A stretch of DNA of 50,163 nucleotides, from NCBI GenBank assembly GCA_964607705.1, contig CAZSLI010000018.1, positions 1-50,163 of the forward strand, in the 5' to 3' direction. This stretch comes from CAZSLI01 sp964607705 (GTDB lineage: Bacteria > Actinomycetota > Coriobacteriia > Anaerosomatales > PHET01). The first letter of the stretch is position 1. Each line of letters starts with the position of its first letter. This document shows positions 30,045 to 39,443 of this stretch, piece after piece. The notes below the pieces were generated by a model that did not search any database, was not told the origin of the DNA, and was given only the letters and a program-made list of their open reading frames with translations. Made by a program: the position numbers and the translations under genes.

Positions 30045-32924
30045 ATGGCCGACGAGCGAGTCGCTTGCGACGGGCAGGAGTGCTTCTCCCTCCCGAAGGA
30101 CGAAGTCTACTCGGCACTTGAATCGAGCGAGCGCGGACTCTCCACCGAGGAGGCGACGCGGAGGCTGCAGCAGTACGGCCCGAACGAGATACGCGAGATC
30201 AAGGGCCGCCCGCTCATCCTCAAGTTCCTCGAGAACTTCTATCACCTCTTCGCGATCATGCTGTGGATCGCCGGCGGTCTCGCGTTCGTGGCCGAGATGC
30301 CTCAACTCGGGTGGGCGATCTTCGCGGTCATCTTCATCAACGCGATCTTCTCGTTCTGGCAGGAGTTCCGTGCCGAGAAGGCGACCGAAGCGTTGAGACA
30401 GATGATCCCGCACAACGCACGGGTCATCAGGGACGGCAAGACGACGCTCGTTCCGGCCAGTGAACTGGTCCCCGGTGACCTGATGGTCCTCGAGGAGGGC
30501 GACGCGATCTCTGCGGACGCACGCCTGGTCGAGGAATTCGAGCTGCGGACGAACAACGCGACCCTCACCGGGGAGTCTGAGCCCGTCCGTAAGACGGCGT
30601 CGCCGCACTCCGATCCGTCCCTCACCCCCATAGAGATGCCGAACCTCGTCTTCGCCGGCACTTCGGTGGCGTATGGCGGCGGCAAGGCCGTTGTCTACGC
30701 GACGGGGATGAACACGCAGTTCGGCAAGATCGCCGAGCTCACCCAGAGCGTCGAGGCAGAACTCAGCCCCCTTCAGAAGGAGATGGGAAAGGTCACGCAA
30801 CTGGTCGCGATCGTAGCGACCGGCGTCGGAGTCGTCTTCTTCGTGCTCGGCTACTTCTTCGGAGGGCTGAAGCTCGCGGAGGGCTTCGTGTTCTCCGTAG
30901 GAATCATCGTGGCCTTGGTGCCGGAGGGGCTGCTTCCCACAGTCACTCTGTCGCTTGCGATGGGCGTGCAGCGTATGGCCGAACGTCACGCTCTGATCAA
31001 GAAGTTGTCGAGTGTCGAGACCCTTGGCTGCACGACGGTGATCTGCACGGACAAGACCGGCACGCTGACAAAGAACGAGATGACGGTCCGCGACATCTGG
31101 GTGGCGGGGCAGCATCTCGAGGTGTCAGGCGGTGGCTACGCACCGCACGGCGAAGTCCAGCACAATGGTACGACCCTGACGAAGGAACAACAGGGCGCCC
31201 TCGCGATACTCATGCGGGCAGCAGCCCTGTGCAACAATGCGCGCCTCATCGCGCCCGCGGGGGCCGAAGACTCGTGGACGATCCTCGGTGACCCTACCGA
31301 GGCTGCGTTGCTCGTGGCGGCCAAGAAGGCCGGACTCGATTACGAGGTCGAATCGGACAAGATGCGGCGCGTCTTCGAGTTGCCGTTCGACTCGGTGCGC
31401 AAGCGCATGACCACCATTCACATGGACCACCGCTTCGGCCGTATCGGCTACGTCAAGGGCGCTCCCAAAGAGGTGCTGGACCTGTGCCTCCAGGTGGAGA
31501 CTCTGGATGGGACGCAGCCGCTCACTCCCGAGAAGCGCGCCGAGATTGTCGCTCAGAACGACGAGTTCGCCCGCAATGGGCTCCGCGTCCTCGCGATGGC
31601 GTATCGGCCGATCGCCAAAGAGGAAGTGGACTTCTCTTCCGAGAAGACCGAGCGGGACCTCATCTTCGTCGGGCTCATGGCGATGATGGATCCGCCGCGC
31701 GACGAGGTCGCCGTCGCGGTCGAGGAATGCGCGACCGCGGGGATCGAGATCATCATGATCACGGGCGACTACGGCCTCACCGCCGAGTCGATCGCGCGCA
31801 GGATCGGCATCGTCAGGGGCGAGACCGCACGCATAGTCACGGGCAACGACCTCAACGACATGTCAGCCGAGGACCTGCATGAAGCGCTCGCGGCGAAGAA
31901 CATCCTATTCGCCCGCGTATCCCCTGAACACAAGATGCGGATCGCGCAGGTTCTCAAGGACATGGGGCATATCGTCGCGATGACAGGGGACGGCGTGAAC
32001 GACGCCCCCGCGCTGAAGGTGGCAGACATCGGAGTAGCCATGGGCATCGCGGGCACCGACGTCGCCAAAGAAGCGGCCGACATGATCCTCACCGACGACA
32101 ACTTCGCCTCGATCGTCCATGCGATCGAAGAAGGGCGAGCGGTCTACGACAACATCAGGCGGTTCGTCGCCTACATCTTCACCAGCAACGTGCCTGAGCT
32201 GGTTCCGTTCATCCTGTTCGTGCTGTTCAAGATCCCGCTCGCCTTGACGGTCATGCAGATTCTGGCGATCGATCTTGGTACGGACATGTTGCCGGCTCTC
32301 GCCCTCGGCACGGAGGCGCCGGAGCCCGGCATCATGAAGCGACCGCCTCGTTCGCAGAGCGAGCGGCTGGTCAACGTGCCGCTCCTTGTCAGGTCGCAGG
32401 TGTTCCTCGGCAGCTTCCAGGCGGCGGCCTGCATGCTGGCGTTCTTCGCTCTGTACTGGTTCTACGGTTGGCGTCCGGGGATGTCGCTCAATATCGACGC
32501 CGAACCCGGTTTCGGCATGACCGGGGACCAGATCGCCCAACTCTGGCACATCACCGACCCCGCGAAGATCGCGATGCTCGGCATAGGCGGTACGGCGATC
32601 TACGTCCTTGCGACGACCATGTGCCACGGCGCGGTCATGACCACTCAGATCGGGAACGGCTTCGCCCAGCGCACGAACGTCCAGTCCATCTTCAAGGTGG
32701 GCTTCGCCACCAACCGGTTCCTGTTGTGGGGCATCTTGGCCGAGATAGCGATGTTTTGCGCGCTCGTCTACATCCCAGTCCTGGCGAACGTCTTCCATCA
32801 CGGTCCCATCAACCTGTGGCCGGAATGGGCGTTCCTACTCGCGCTGTCGCCCCTGCTCCTCATCGTGGATGAGGTGCGCAAGTTCTTCGTGCGGCGCAGG
32901 CTGGGACGGCCGGAGGCGGCGTAG
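30045..32924 (+). CDS. P-type ATPase, Na,K-ATPase-like (type IIC) - copy 2
   Basis: A 959-residue pump homologous to copy 1 and closer still to animal Na,K-ATPase at the cation sites. Glu 294 (VPEGLL), Tyr 710, Ser 714, Asn 715, Glu 718 (TSNVPE) and Asp 743/Asp 747 in AIDLGTDMLPALALG, then IMKRPPRSQSE, parallel the animal IDLGTDMVPA.SLA...IMKR.PR region. The phosphorylated residue is Asp 336 (CTDKTGTLT); the actuator motif TGES, KGAPKEV, MITGDYG and TGDGVNDAP are all normal. It ends VDEVRKFFVRR, as animal pumps do. ATG 30045 has GAGG 6 bases upstream; ATG 30033 is an alternative. The gene follows the first TrkA pair by 141 bases and precedes a second pair. Confidence 0.94.
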   Translation: MADERVACDGQECFSLPKDEVYSALESSERGLSTEEATRRLQQYGPNEIREIKGRPLILKFLENFYHLFAIMLWIAGGLAFVAEMPQLGWAIFAVIFINAIFSFWQEFRAEKATEALRQMIPHNARVIRDGKTTLVPASELVPGDLMVLEEGDAISADARLVEEFELRTNNATLTGESEPVRKTASPHSDPSLTPIEMPNLVFAGTSVAYGGGKAVVYATGMNTQFGKIAELTQSVEAELSPLQKEMGKVTQLVAIVATGVGVVFFVLGYFFGGLKLAEGFVFSVGIIVALVPEGLLPTVTLSLAMGVQRMAERHALIKKLSSVETLGCTTVICTDKTGTLTKNEMTVRDIWVAGQHLEVSGGGYAPHGEVQHNGTTLTKEQQGALAILMRAAALCNNARLIAPAGAEDSWTILGDPTEAALLVAAKKAGLDYEVESDKMRRVFELPFDSVRKRMTTIHMDHRFGRIGYVKGAPKEVLDLCLQVETLDGTQPLTPEKRAEIVAQNDEFARNGLRVLAMAYRPIAKEEVDFSSEKTERDLIFVGLMAMMDPPRDEVAVAVEECATAGIEIIMITGDYGLTAESIARRIGIVRGETARIVTGNDLNDMSAEDLHEALAAKNILFARVSPEHKMRIAQVLKDMGHIVAMTGDGVNDAPALKVADIGVAMGIAGTDVAKEAADMILTDDNFASIVHAIEEGRAVYDNIRRFVAYIFTSNVPELVPFILFVLFKIPLALTVMQILAIDLGTDMLPALALGTEAPEPGIMKRPPRSQSERLVNVPLLVRSQVFLGSFQAAACMLAFFALYWFYGWRPGMSLNIDAEPGFGMTGDQIAQLWHITDPAKIAMLGIGGTAIYVLATTMCHGAVMTTQIGNGFAQRTNVQSIFKVGFATNRFLLWGILAEIAMFCALVYIPVLANVFHHGPINLWPEWAFLLALSPLLLIVDEVRKFFVRRRLGRPEAA

Positions 32925-33001
32925 ATGGATAGGTTTGCCGGGAACGAATGCTACAGGCGGGCGCGGCGCTCACCCGCGTACCCGATCGAGGAGGTAGTCG
33001 C

Positions 33002-33649
33002 GTGAAAGTCATCATCGGCGGGTGCGGACGCGTGGGGGCACAGCTGGCGACCAAGCTGTCGCTTGAGCGTCACGACGTCGCGGTCATCGATAGGGACGGC
33101 CGAACGTTCAGACGCTTGGGCAAGGGCTTCACCGGTATGACGGTGAAGGGCCTCGTCTTCGACAAGGAGGCGCTCGCGAAGGCCGGCATCGATCGCGCGG
33201 ATGCCTACGTCGCAGTCACGAGCGGCGACAACTCGAACGTGGTCTCGGCGACAATCGCCCGCGAGATCTACCGGGTCCCGAAGGTCGTCGCGCGCATCTT
33301 CGACCCGCGTCGCGCCGAGATCTACCGGCGCCTCGGCATACAGACGGTCTCCTCTGTGACGTGGGCGGCAAACGAGATCAGCTCGCTCGTCCTGTTCCCC
33401 CATCTGGTGCGCGACCTGACGCTAGGGGACGGCGAGGTGCAGATGGTGAAGGTGTCTGTCCCTCCTCGGCTGGAGGGCCGGACCGTCGCCGACCTCTCGG
33501 CGCCCGGCGAAGTGATGCCGTTCGCGATGGTTCGGGCGGGGAAGTCGTTCATCCCCGCTTCGCACGAGGCCCTTCATCAGGGCGACGTACTCGAAGCTGC
33601 CGTGCTGACCTCGGCCATGGACCGGTTCCAGGCCATGACCAACCCGTAG
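33002..33649 (+). CDS. TrkA/KTN-type NAD-binding regulator, type A, copy 2
   Basis: A 215-residue protein with the RCK/KTN Rossmann domain (KVIIGGCGRVGAQLATKL, Asp-ended strand VAVIDRDG, VTSGDNSNVV, RIFDPRRAEIYRRLGIQT) and a TrkA-C-like end. It clearly resembles the type A protein at 28554 (shared GGxGRVG, TSGDNSN, DPRRAEIYR). GTG 33002 follows GAGGAGG. The gene is 77 bases beyond the ATPase copy 2 and 9 bases before the type B gene, repeating the order of the first cassette. Confidence 0.92.
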   Translation: MKVIIGGCGRVGAQLATKLSLERHDVAVIDRDGRTFRRLGKGFTGMTVKGLVFDKEALAKAGIDRADAYVAVTSGDNSNVVSATIAREIYRVPKVVARIFDPRRAEIYRRLGIQTVSSVTWAANEISSLVLFPHLVRDLTLGDGEVQMVKVSVPPRLEGRTVADLSAPGEVMPFAMVRAGKSFIPASHEALHQGDVLEAAVLTSAMDRFQAMTNP

Positions 33650-33658
33650 GGGGACGCG

Positions 33659-34336
33659 ATGTTCGCTCTGATAGTCGGTGGCGGGAAGGTCGGCTCACAC
33701 CTCGCCAAGACGCTTGCCGGAGAAGGCCACAAGGTAACGCTCGTCGAGCTGAGTCCCGAGCGCTGTGACCTGCTCGAAGACATGGTGGACGGCGTGACTG
33801 TCATCTGCGGCGACGGCGACGAGCCCTACGTCCTGGATGACGCGGATGCGCGCAACGCCGACGCGATCATCGCCGCCACCGGCGACGATGAGGACAACTT
33901 GGTGGTGTGTCTCCTCGGCAAGATGGAGTACGAGGCGCCGCTCACCATCGCGCGCATCAACAACCCGGCGAACGCATGGCTGTTCACGGGCCGGTTCGGC
34001 GTGGACGTGCCCGTGTCCAACACCGAGATCATGACCGAGGTGCTCAAGAAGGTGAGCATCGGCGACATCATCACGCGCATGCGTCTCGATGCGGCAGACT
34101 TCGTCATCGACGAGATAGTGCTGCCCGAGGACTCGGCGGCCGTGGGCAAGACCATATCCGATCTCGCACTCCCGGGCTGCTCGCAGATCATGGCCATCAT
34201 CTCGGGCGGCTCGCTGAAGGTGCCGCGCGGCGAGACCGTGCTGGATGCCGGCGACGAGTTGCTCATCCTCGCGAGTTGCGACGACGAGAGCGCGCTTCGG
34301 CAGGCGTTTGCGGGCAAGAATGGGGCACGCGCCTGA
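33659..34336 (+). CDS. TrkA/KTN-type NAD-binding regulator, type B, copy 2
   Basis: A 225-residue protein of the type B kind. FALIVGGGKVGSHLAKTL, an Glu-ended strand (VTLVELSP), ATGDDEDNLVV and NPANAWLFTGRFGVDVPVS are followed by a regulatory C-terminal domain (DSAAVGKTISDL, RGETVLDAGDELLILAS), matching the protein at 29229. The Glu at the end of the second strand fits NAD(H)-type binding. It closes the ion-transport block; purL begins 108 bases later behind its own promoter-like TACAAT. Confidence 0.92.
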   Translation: MFALIVGGGKVGSHLAKTLAGEGHKVTLVELSPERCDLLEDMVDGVTVICGDGDEPYVLDDADARNADAIIAATGDDEDNLVVCLLGKMEYEAPLTIARINNPANAWLFTGRFGVDVPVSNTEIMTEVLKKVSIGDIITRMRLDAADFVIDEIVLPEDSAAVGKTISDLALPGCSQIMAIISGGSLKVPRGETVLDAGDELLILASCDDESALRQAFAGKNGARA

Positions 34337-34398
34337 TAGAGTGCGGGTTCTCGGCGGCAAAGCGAGGCGGCGCGGCTCCGCAGGCGCGCGTGTTCGCA

Positions 34399-34404
34399 TA
34401 CAAT
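34399..34404 (+). promoter_or_regulatory. -10 element of the purL promoter
   Basis: TACAAT (34399-34404) in TTCGCATACAAT lies 41 bases before ATG 34445 and matches the purC promoter hexamer. It suggests that purL can be transcribed independently of the inserted ATPase block. Confidence 0.5.
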
Positions 34405-34444
34405 GAGCGCGTCAACCCGCCCACGCTCCTGAGGAGTGCGCTTC

Positions 34445-36730
34445 ATGCCGGTCGCTGACCTCTCGCCCGAACTCGCCCCGACACTTGCCGAGCAGCTTGG
34501 GCTCAAGCTCGATGAGTACGACAAGATCGTCGAGATCCTCGGACGCACGCCGACCATCACGGAGCTCTACATGTACTCGCTCATGTGGAGCGAGCACTGC
34601 TCGTACAAGCACTCGCGCAAGGCGCTGCGGATGTTCTCAAGCGAGGGCCCCGCGGTGCTGCAGGGACCAGGTGAGAACGCCGGTGTCATCGGCGTGGGCG
34701 ACGGGTGGGCGGTCGCCTTCAAGATGGAGTCGCACAACCACCCGAGCGCGATCGAGCCCTATCAGGGCGCGGCCACGGGAGTCGGCGGCATCATCCGCGA
34801 CATCTTCACGATGGGCGCTCGTCCCATCGGCTCACTCGACTCGCTGCGCTTCGGTACGCTCGACAAGGCCCGCCAGCGTTACCTGTTCGAAGGCGCGGTC
34901 GCCGGCATCGGCGGCTACGGCAACTGCCTCGGCGTGCCCACGGTGGGCGGCGAGGTCTACTTCGACGAGGCGTACGAAGGCAACTGCCTCATCAACGCGA
35001 TGTCGATCGGCCTCATGCGCGAAGAGAACCTGACGCGCGCCACGGCGAGCGGTCCAGGCAACCTTGTGCTGCTCATCGGCTCAACGACCGGCCGAGACGG
35101 CATCGGCGGCGCTTCGGTGCTCGCGAGCCAGGAGTTCGACGAGCGTGCCGAGGACAAGCGTCCGGCCGTTCAGGTGGGCGACCCGTTCGAGGAGAAGCTG
35201 CTCATCGAGGCCTGCCTCGAGCTGCTCGAACTCAAGCTACTCGTGGGCCTCGGCGACTGCGGCGCAGCCGGGCTCACCAGCTCGCTCGCCGAGATGGCAT
35301 CGCGCGGCGGCGTGGGCCTCGACATCGATGCTTCGGCGGTGCCTCAGCGCGAGCCGGAGATGAAGGCGTTCGAGATCCTCGTCTCCGAGTCGCAGGAGCG
35401 CATGGTCGCGGTCGTCACCCCCGAGAAGCTCGCCGAGGCGCAGGCCGTGTGCGAGAAGTGGGGCCTGCGTTCCACGGTCATCGGCGAGGTCACCGACACG
35501 GGCCGCTTCGTGGTTCGCCTGGGCGATGTGGTCGCTGCCGACATGCCGGCTGCCACGCTCGCGCATGACGCGCCGATCTACGATCCCGCCAAGACGCGTC
35601 CGGCCTACCTCGATGAGGTGCAGGCGTTCGACCCGATCGCCGAGCTCGACCTGCCGGCTGACGGCGCGGACTTCAGCGAGATCCTCCTCGGCCTGCTTGC
35701 CAGCCCGAATATCTGCTCGCGCCACTGGATCTGGGAGCAGTACGACCACCAGGTGATGCTCAACACCGTCGTGCTGCCCGGCAGCGATGCGGCAGTCCTG
35801 CGCATCGGCGACACGGGCCGCGGCGAGATGACGCGCCGTGCGATCGCCGCTTCGAGCGACTGCAACGGCCGCTACTGCTACCTCGACCCCTACGTGGGAG
35901 CGCAGATCGCGTTCGCCGAGGCGGCGCGCAACGTCGCGTGCTCCGGCGGCGTGCCTGCAGCGATCACCGACTGCCTGAACTTCGGTAATCCCGAGAAGCC
36001 CGAGGTCTTCTGGACCTTCTACGAAGCGATCCGCGGCCTCTCCGATGCCTGCAAGGCGTTCAACGTGCCCGTCATCTCGGGCAACGTGAGCTTCTACAAC
36101 GAGAGCTTCGGCCAGCCCATCTACCCGACGCCGACCGTGGGCCTTGTCGGCCTCATCGACGACATCGATCAGGTGTGCACCCTCGACTTCAAGGACGAGG
36201 GCGACGTCATCTTGCTCGTCGGTGAGAGCGAAGCCGAGCTGGGCGGCAGCGAGTACCTCAAGGTCGAGCACGACCTGGTCTCCGGCAAGCCGCCGGCGCT
36301 CGACCTCGAGCTCGAGGCGGCCGTGCAGTCGGCCGTCATCGCAGGCATCCGCGGCGGGCTCATCAAGAGCGCGCACGACTGCAGCGAGGGCGGCATGGCC
36401 GTCGCCCTTGCCGAGAGCTGCCTCGCGGGCGGTATCGGCGCGGACGTGCACCTGCACGACGACCTCCCGCCGGTGGCGTCGCTCTTCGGCGAGACCCAGA
36501 GCCGCATCGTCGTGACGGTCGCCGAGCAGGACGCCGACTCGCTCGTGGAGCGGCTGGTGGCTGCCGAGGTGCCGTACTCGGTCATCGGGACGGTCGGTGG
36601 AGAGCGGCTGAGCATATGCGAGCGGCTCGACGTCGCGCTCGACGACCTGGCCGACGCCTACTACCCGTCGCTCGAGCGTGCCGTGCACGGCGGCGAGACA
36701 CTTCAGTCCGAAGAGCTGTTCGAGGGCTAG
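34445..36730 (+). CDS. purL: Phosphoribosylformylglycinamidine synthase, large subunit
   Basis: A 761-residue small-type PurL (about half the length of the single-chain enterobacterial enzyme), which uses PurQ ammonia to make FGAM from FGAR and ATP. The SEHCSYKHSRKAL motif, ESHNHPSAIEPYQGAATGVGG, IFTMGARPI and GNVSFYNES are family signatures, and both AIR-synthase-like halves are present. ATG 34445 follows GAGGAG at 8 bases; GTG 34436 is less suited. It is separated from purS and purQ by the P-ATPase block. Confidence 0.97.
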   Translation: MPVADLSPELAPTLAEQLGLKLDEYDKIVEILGRTPTITELYMYSLMWSEHCSYKHSRKALRMFSSEGPAVLQGPGENAGVIGVGDGWAVAFKMESHNHPSAIEPYQGAATGVGGIIRDIFTMGARPIGSLDSLRFGTLDKARQRYLFEGAVAGIGGYGNCLGVPTVGGEVYFDEAYEGNCLINAMSIGLMREENLTRATASGPGNLVLLIGSTTGRDGIGGASVLASQEFDERAEDKRPAVQVGDPFEEKLLIEACLELLELKLLVGLGDCGAAGLTSSLAEMASRGGVGLDIDASAVPQREPEMKAFEILVSESQERMVAVVTPEKLAEAQAVCEKWGLRSTVIGEVTDTGRFVVRLGDVVAADMPAATLAHDAPIYDPAKTRPAYLDEVQAFDPIAELDLPADGADFSEILLGLLASPNICSRHWIWEQYDHQVMLNTVVLPGSDAAVLRIGDTGRGEMTRRAIAASSDCNGRYCYLDPYVGAQIAFAEAARNVACSGGVPAAITDCLNFGNPEKPEVFWTFYEAIRGLSDACKAFNVPVISGNVSFYNESFGQPIYPTPTVGLVGLIDDIDQVCTLDFKDEGDVILLVGESEAELGGSEYLKVEHDLVSGKPPALDLELEAAVQSAVIAGIRGGLIKSAHDCSEGGMAVALAESCLAGGIGADVHLHDDLPPVASLFGETQSRIVVTVAEQDADSLVERLVAAEVPYSVIGTVGGERLSICERLDVALDDLADAYYPSLERAVHGGETLQSEELFEG

Positions 36731-36775
36731 ACCGTCCCTGCCGCGCATCGTCGGTCGCGAACCATCGGAGTCCAG

Positions 36776-38767
36776 GTGTCGAAGAAGCGGCGTAGGGGCG
36801 ACAACCGCCAAAACGTGACGAAGCCGCCCGCCCAAGCCCCGTGGTCAGTCGCGGAGTGGATGCTGGTCGCCGGCACGCTCGGCGGGGCGTTCGGCACCTC
36901 GCTTGCGTTCCTGCCGCTTGGTGGCACCAACCCATTCGGGCCCGCGAAGGCGCTCGTCTTGTCGTGTGCTTGCGTGCTGGTGATGCTAGGGCTGGCGCTC
37001 GACGCCGACTCGCGTGCGCGGGTCTGGTCGCTCGTGCGGGGCTCGTGGCTGGCGTGGGCCGCCGCGGGGCTACTCGGGCTGGCCGCCCTTGCGACCGTGA
37101 CCGCGCTCTCGCCCGCTCAGGCCATCGCTGGCGGCTTGCCGGACTACCGAGGACTCCTCTCCGCGTGCGGCTACGGCATCATCGGCCTTGGCGCGATCGC
37201 GGTCTGGGCGCGGCCCGGCGGGACCACGCTGGTGGCCCGGACGGCCGTCGTGGCAGCCGCCGTGGTGAGCCTCTTCGGTCTCTTGCAACTCGCGCACGCG
37301 GTTCCGGGTGGTCCTGACGGGACGCGTTCGTGGCGCGTGGCTTCGTTGCTCGGGAACGCCTCCAACCTCGGGCTCTTCGTGCTCGCTGTTCTGCCGCTGG
37401 TCGTGCTCGCAGCGCTGGCCGAGGAGTCGAGAGCCTGGCGCGTCAGTGCGATCCTTGCGTCAGCGGGCGCCGTCTGGCTGCTGCTCCTCACGCAGTCGCG
37501 CGGCGCTTGGCTCGGCGCACTGGTGGTCCTGATCGGTGCGGCGGTGACGGCGGTGGCCGCGCGCAAGCAGGCGAGCGGCAGGCGCAAGTGGCTCGCCATC
37601 GGCCTCGCGGGCCTGGCGCTGCTGGCGCTCGTGTCGGTCGTCGCGGTGCCCAGCCTTCGTGTACGCGCGTCCACGCTGCTCGACACCCGATCGCGTACGG
37701 CGCAGTGGCGCTTGAGCGCGTGGGAATCCGCGACGCAGATGTCGCTGGCGCGGCCGTTCCTCGGCTATGGGCCGGACAACTTCCGCTACGCTTACCCGCC
37801 GTTCCAGGCGGCAGGACAGGTCGACGGCGCGCGTGGATACCAAGTGGTCGAGGCCGCGCACAACCTCGAGCTCGACACGGCGGCCTCGTTCGGACTGATG
37901 GGGCTGGCGGCTCTAGTGGGCATGGTGGCGCTCGTCGCAGTCTCGCTGCTGCGGCAGTGGCGCGCCGGACCTGAGCGCCGGCCGATCGCGATCGCGCTAG
38001 CGGCATCGCTTCTCGGCATGCTCGTGGGGCTGCAGTTCCACTACGTGACGATGGACCTCGGAGCGCTCGCAGGGCTGCTCCTCGGAGGGGTGGTGGCGTT
38101 CGACCCGCGGTCGGCTATGCGGGCGGAGACGTCGCCCGAAAGCGTGCGGTGGGCGGCTTGGTCGGGCGCGGCACTGTATGCCGCTGCTGCTATGGCGGTT
38201 CTGCTCGCGTTCTCCGCGGACGTGACCGTGGGACGGGCGATCGACGCCGCGTCGACGGGCGCCCCCTGGGCGACCGTCTCGGCGCAGACGCAGGCCGCGG
38301 CCAAGCGGGCCCCGTGGGAGCCGCAGGTGCGCCGGGCGACCGGAACCGCCGCGACGGTGGTGCTCCTCGGCCGTCCGGATGCGCAAGCGGCGCGAGACGG
38401 GGAGGCGGCCCTCGATGAGGTGATCGCTACGCGTTCGCTCGACGTCGTCCTAGCGTCCGAGCGCGCGAACCTGCTTCTCGCGGCCGGCATCGGGCTCCGC
38501 GATCGCGCGATGCTCGAGCGGGCGGCGGACGCGTTTGGCGAGGTAGAGGCGATGGACCCGGGGACCGGTATCGCCCCTGCAGGACGTGCGGCTGCTCTCC
38601 TGTCCCTCGGCAGGGCGCAGGAGTCCATCCCCGTGTTCGAGTCGGCGCTCAAGCGTTCTCCGCGCTACCGGCTCGGCTGGACGAACCTCGCGCGCGCCTA
38701 CGACGCGGTAGGGCGAAAGGCCGATGCGCAGAAAGCGCTAAAGCATGCCAGTGGGTTACGCCGATAA
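36776..38767 (+). CDS. O-antigen-ligase-like membrane protein with C-terminal TPR-like repeats
   Basis: A 663-residue protein. About a dozen hydrophobic helices occupy residues 25-480, with a large outside loop holding LLTQSRGAWLGALVVL and SAWESATQMSLARPFLGYGPDNF, the Wzy_C/O-antigen ligase signature (Arg near the membrane and a GxGPDxF loop). A soluble C-terminal part (about 500-663) has helix-turn-helix repeats ending YRLGWTNLARAYDAVGRKADAQKAL, a TPR-like pattern. Family members move glycans or polymers onto lipid or protein at the outer leaflet. Without sugar genes nearby, a role in decorating the large surface protein downstream is only inferred. GTG 36776 is preceded by GGAG. Confidence 0.85.
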   Translation: MSKKRRRGDNRQNVTKPPAQAPWSVAEWMLVAGTLGGAFGTSLAFLPLGGTNPFGPAKALVLSCACVLVMLGLALDADSRARVWSLVRGSWLAWAAAGLLGLAALATVTALSPAQAIAGGLPDYRGLLSACGYGIIGLGAIAVWARPGGTTLVARTAVVAAAVVSLFGLLQLAHAVPGGPDGTRSWRVASLLGNASNLGLFVLAVLPLVVLAALAEESRAWRVSAILASAGAVWLLLLTQSRGAWLGALVVLIGAAVTAVAARKQASGRRKWLAIGLAGLALLALVSVVAVPSLRVRASTLLDTRSRTAQWRLSAWESATQMSLARPFLGYGPDNFRYAYPPFQAAGQVDGARGYQVVEAAHNLELDTAASFGLMGLAALVGMVALVAVSLLRQWRAGPERRPIAIALAASLLGMLVGLQFHYVTMDLGALAGLLLGGVVAFDPRSAMRAETSPESVRWAAWSGAALYAAAAMAVLLAFSADVTVGRAIDAASTGAPWATVSAQTQAAAKRAPWEPQVRRATGTAATVVLLGRPDAQAARDGEAALDEVIATRSLDVVLASERANLLLAAGIGLRDRAMLERAADAFGEVEAMDPGTGIAPAGRAAALLSLGRAQESIPVFESALKRSPRYRLGWTNLARAYDAVGRKADAQKALKHASGLRR

Positions 38768-38900
38768 CTGAAGCACTGGACTAACCACTTGGGCTTGCCA
38801 CGGATTCCGGGAGCGTCTTTACTGACATAATCTGCAAGTATGTGTGGGGGGCTGCGTGGGGGACGGGACCGCGTCGGGTCAGGGGAAGCCCGACGTATCG

Positions 38901-39443
38901 ATGGATCGAGAACCGGCATCGCGTGTGAAGCGGCTGCTTCCCTATGCCCTGATCCTCGTCGCCGTACTGCTCATCGCAGGATCACTCTACACCGCGCGGG
39001 ATCAGGTGTTCGGCTCGGCAGGCAAGAGCTCGACGACCTCGAATGAGACCCCTCCCGCCAAGACCGGAGACCCGAACGCAGTCGCCGAAGCGGACAAGCC
39101 GCTGGCGCGCGTGGTGCAGCCGCCCGAGCGCACGATGATGAAGCTCGCACCCAAGGCTGACCTGGCTGATGCGCGTTTCGCGGTCACCTTCCAGCCTTAC
39201 GGACTGGGTCCGACGAGCGGTACGGTCGTCGTGAAGGTCGACACCGCGCAGGCCCAGTCGGGTTCCGCGGCAGCCGAGGAGTTCGCTAAGGCGCTCGTGG
39301 GCCGCAATGCCGTGGCGAGTGTCTCGAAGGGCAGCGAGCTGCCGGCGACCGGAGGCTCCTACACCGGCGTCATCGCGCTGCAGCGGCAAGGCGACGCGAG
39401 CGTGCTCGTCCTCTCCGAGATCCAGCCGGGGGGTGGCAAGTGA
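38901..39443 (+). CDS. Membrane-anchored protein of the surface locus, unknown function
   Basis: About 180 residues: a short basic N-terminus, one hydrophobic helix (LLPYALILVAVLLIAGSLYT), a Thr/Ser/Pro-rich linker and an outer domain (about 85-180) with AVTFQPYGLGPTSGTVVVKVDTAQAQ and TGVIALQRQGDASVLVLS. No family recognised. The ATG 38901 start lacks a strong ribosome site; GTG 38844 or 38856 are also possible. Its last base pairs overlap the GTG of the lipoprotein gene (GTGA at 39440-39443). A CATAAT -10-like hexamer lies at 38826. Confidence 0.68.
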   Translation: MDREPASRVKRLLPYALILVAVLLIAGSLYTARDQVFGSAGKSSTTSNETPPAKTGDPNAVAEADKPLARVVQPPERTMMKLAPKADLADARFAVTFQPYGLGPTSGTVVVKVDTAQAQSGSAAAEEFAKALVGRNAVASVSKGSELPATGGSYTGVIALQRQGDASVLVLSEIQPGGGK

